DNA from: Rattus norvegicus
Lineage: Eukaryota; Chordata; Mammalia; Rodentia; Muridae
Assembly (NCBI RefSeq): GCF_036323735.1
Contig: NC_086024.1
Span: 130,181,053 to 130,245,052, forward strand
Length of the DNA: 64,000 nucleotides
Direction: 5' to 3'
This document shows, one piece after another, positions 62,876 through 64,000 of the stretch (its first letter is position 1; each line of letters begins with the position of its first letter). The notes beneath the pieces are model-generated. The model worked only from the letters and a program-made list of their open reading frames with translations. It had not been told where the DNA came from and searched no databases. Both the position numbers and the translations under genes were made by a program.

Positions 62876-63591
62876 AAGTGAACAAACAAGCTATTTAAGG
62901 ACCCAGGATCTGCTCCTTCTTCATGGGGTGCGTTACGTCTGTGCAAGGGTTTGATTACAGAATCCTCGTGCAAACGCGTGTGCCATGAGCCTGTTCACAT
63001 TCCTGTCAGTCCCTTCTCTTATCCTCCCTCTGAAGAGGGCTGGAGAAGGGAAATGTGGGTGTGGCTGGTCCGAGGAGTCAGGTCAGTTGCTGGGTGGTCA
63101 GGAGTAGTCTGTAGGAGAAGTTGGGGTCAGCCGTGCCCCAGCCTTTACGAGTTTGAGATGTAAACGCTGCTCAGATCGGGGTCTTCCCCCATCCCAGAAA
63201 GATCTCTTCCCATCAGGCTCCCCCGAGATCACTGTCTGGACAGAAGGCTCCTCCGGAAAGGCACGCTGAGGGGACAAAGTGCCCCCCTCACTACAGAGCC
63301 TGAACGCCCTGTGTCCAGCTCACTTTTCCGCTGGAGTTTCTCTAGGCTCACAGCTGGGCTGATTATTTGACCCCTGGTATTAAAATAATGGCCCAGCGTT
63401 TAGAAATTAGGACCAATTGGTCTTGTCCCACAGTCTGGGGTTAAGCTAGCTCTGCAAATGTGGACACCGGCGTCTATGGGATTCTGCTTTCTCATTTGTA
63501 TGGATCCAATGCAGGAGGACCATTGTCAGGTTGACAGAACAGGGCCGCCTGCTCTGTGCCCAGGATTTGAGAAATTGGTTTATTCCTTAAT
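62876..63591. other. No recognisable feature
   Basis: Unassigned. Small plus frames at 62951-63163 and from 63458 are unsupported. Confidence 0.4.
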
Positions 63592-63596
63592 CTCTC

Positions 63597-63599
63597 TAT

Positions 63600-63692
<93 letters not shown>
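63597..63692 (+). repeat. (CTGC)n-(CTAT)n tetranucleotide array
   Basis: About nine CTGC units are followed by about 13 CTAT units. A sharp boundary between the two motifs is typical of a microsatellite where one unit spread by mutation. Confidence 0.96.
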
Positions 63693-64000
63693 CTCCTCTC
63701 TTCTCTTTTAACTTTACAGCCTTCTGTCTCCTTCCCCTAGATAAACCCCTCTTTTGTTCCCCTTTAAAAAAAAAAAAAAGGAGCGGGCCTCCTGGGGATA
63801 TGTACCTAACAGGACCAAGCAAGACACAATAAGCCTTAAGCCACTAGTTGAGCCTGCTCAGGAATCCCCGGATCAGAGACCTCTGCCCAAAAGAGCCAGA
63901 GTCTAATGGGAGATTGCATAGATTTCAAGTTCAAGTCCCATACCCTGTGAAGCAGAAAGTAAGCTTAAATAGGGGAAAGAGCATGGTGTGGGCTGGAAAA
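63693..64000. other. No recognisable feature, A14 run
   Basis: Contains 14 A at 63766-63779. No repeat body is identified upstream. The window ends in unassigned sequence. Confidence 0.45.

Noticed and set aside
1..64000. A previously undescribed multi-gene system
   Set aside because: I found no linked genes or operon-like organisation. The content is rodent repeats and unassigned single-copy-looking DNA, so claiming a novel system would not be supported.

Overview
This window looks like nuclear DNA of a rodent, most probably rat (Rattus norvegicus), from a gene-poor, intergenic or intronic region. The main reason is the SINE content. There are nine or ten ID elements (BC1-type, tRNA-Ala-derived SINEs, greatly amplified in rat), several with clean target-site duplications (TSDs). 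B1, B2, B3 and composite B1/tRNA SINEs, rodent MaLR/ORR1-type LTRs, L1 3' ends and long CA, GATA and TC microsatellites complete the picture. No bacterial, viral or plasmid gene organisation is present, and I recognise no complete protein-coding gene on either strand. Nearly all long open frames either lie in low-complexity repeats or lack codon bias, family similarity or exon structure.

Layout. 1-12 kb: old MIR fragments, an ORR1 LTR inserted into a MIR, a B2, a minus-strand LTR with retroviral-type signals (about 6.2-6.9 kb), a MaLR LTR nested in an older opposite-strand repeat (7.2-8.0 kb), B3 and ORR1 fragments, and a truncated ID. 12-26 kb: B2, a GGT array, several ID/B1/B3/B4-like SINEs, LTR fragments, L1 remnants and CA arrays. 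26-29 kb: a denser retro-element block with an ORR1 piece, a GC-rich LTR-like segment with octamer, CCAAT and TTTAAATA motifs, a minus-strand polyadenylated mRNA-like 3' end, and a TATA-containing LTR. 29-37 kb: mostly unassigned sequence, with a 29-bp GC-rich minisatellite, MaLR-type fragments, a 490-bp TG-rich array and a 17-bp minisatellite with higher-order structure. 37-46.5 kb: an exceptional cluster of simple repeats (TCTCTG/CA, TC, CA, GA), a 19-20-bp purine-rich minisatellite abutting an L1 3' end, and an ID element next to a GA array. 46.5-57.5 kb: the most single-copy-looking part. It holds two tandem perfect CRE palindromes, a perfect G-quadruplex motif, an ancient L1/HAL1-like remnant, an ID element in the tail of an older SINE, and a CpG-enriched stretch ending in a good splice donor (about 56.1-56.5 kb). 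57.5-64 kb: pyrimidine tracts, a 122-bp duplication carrying MIR sequence, a full-length LTR, nested SINEs and a CTGC/CTAT array.

There is no gene system to describe. The biology visible here is layered retrotransposition by Pol III SINEs and by LTR and L1 elements, plus tandem-repeat expansion. A few short regulatory or exon candidates may belong to a flanking or host gene. Family names for repeats were assigned by recognition rather than by database search, so sub-family names and outer boundaries are approximate unless a TSD is given.
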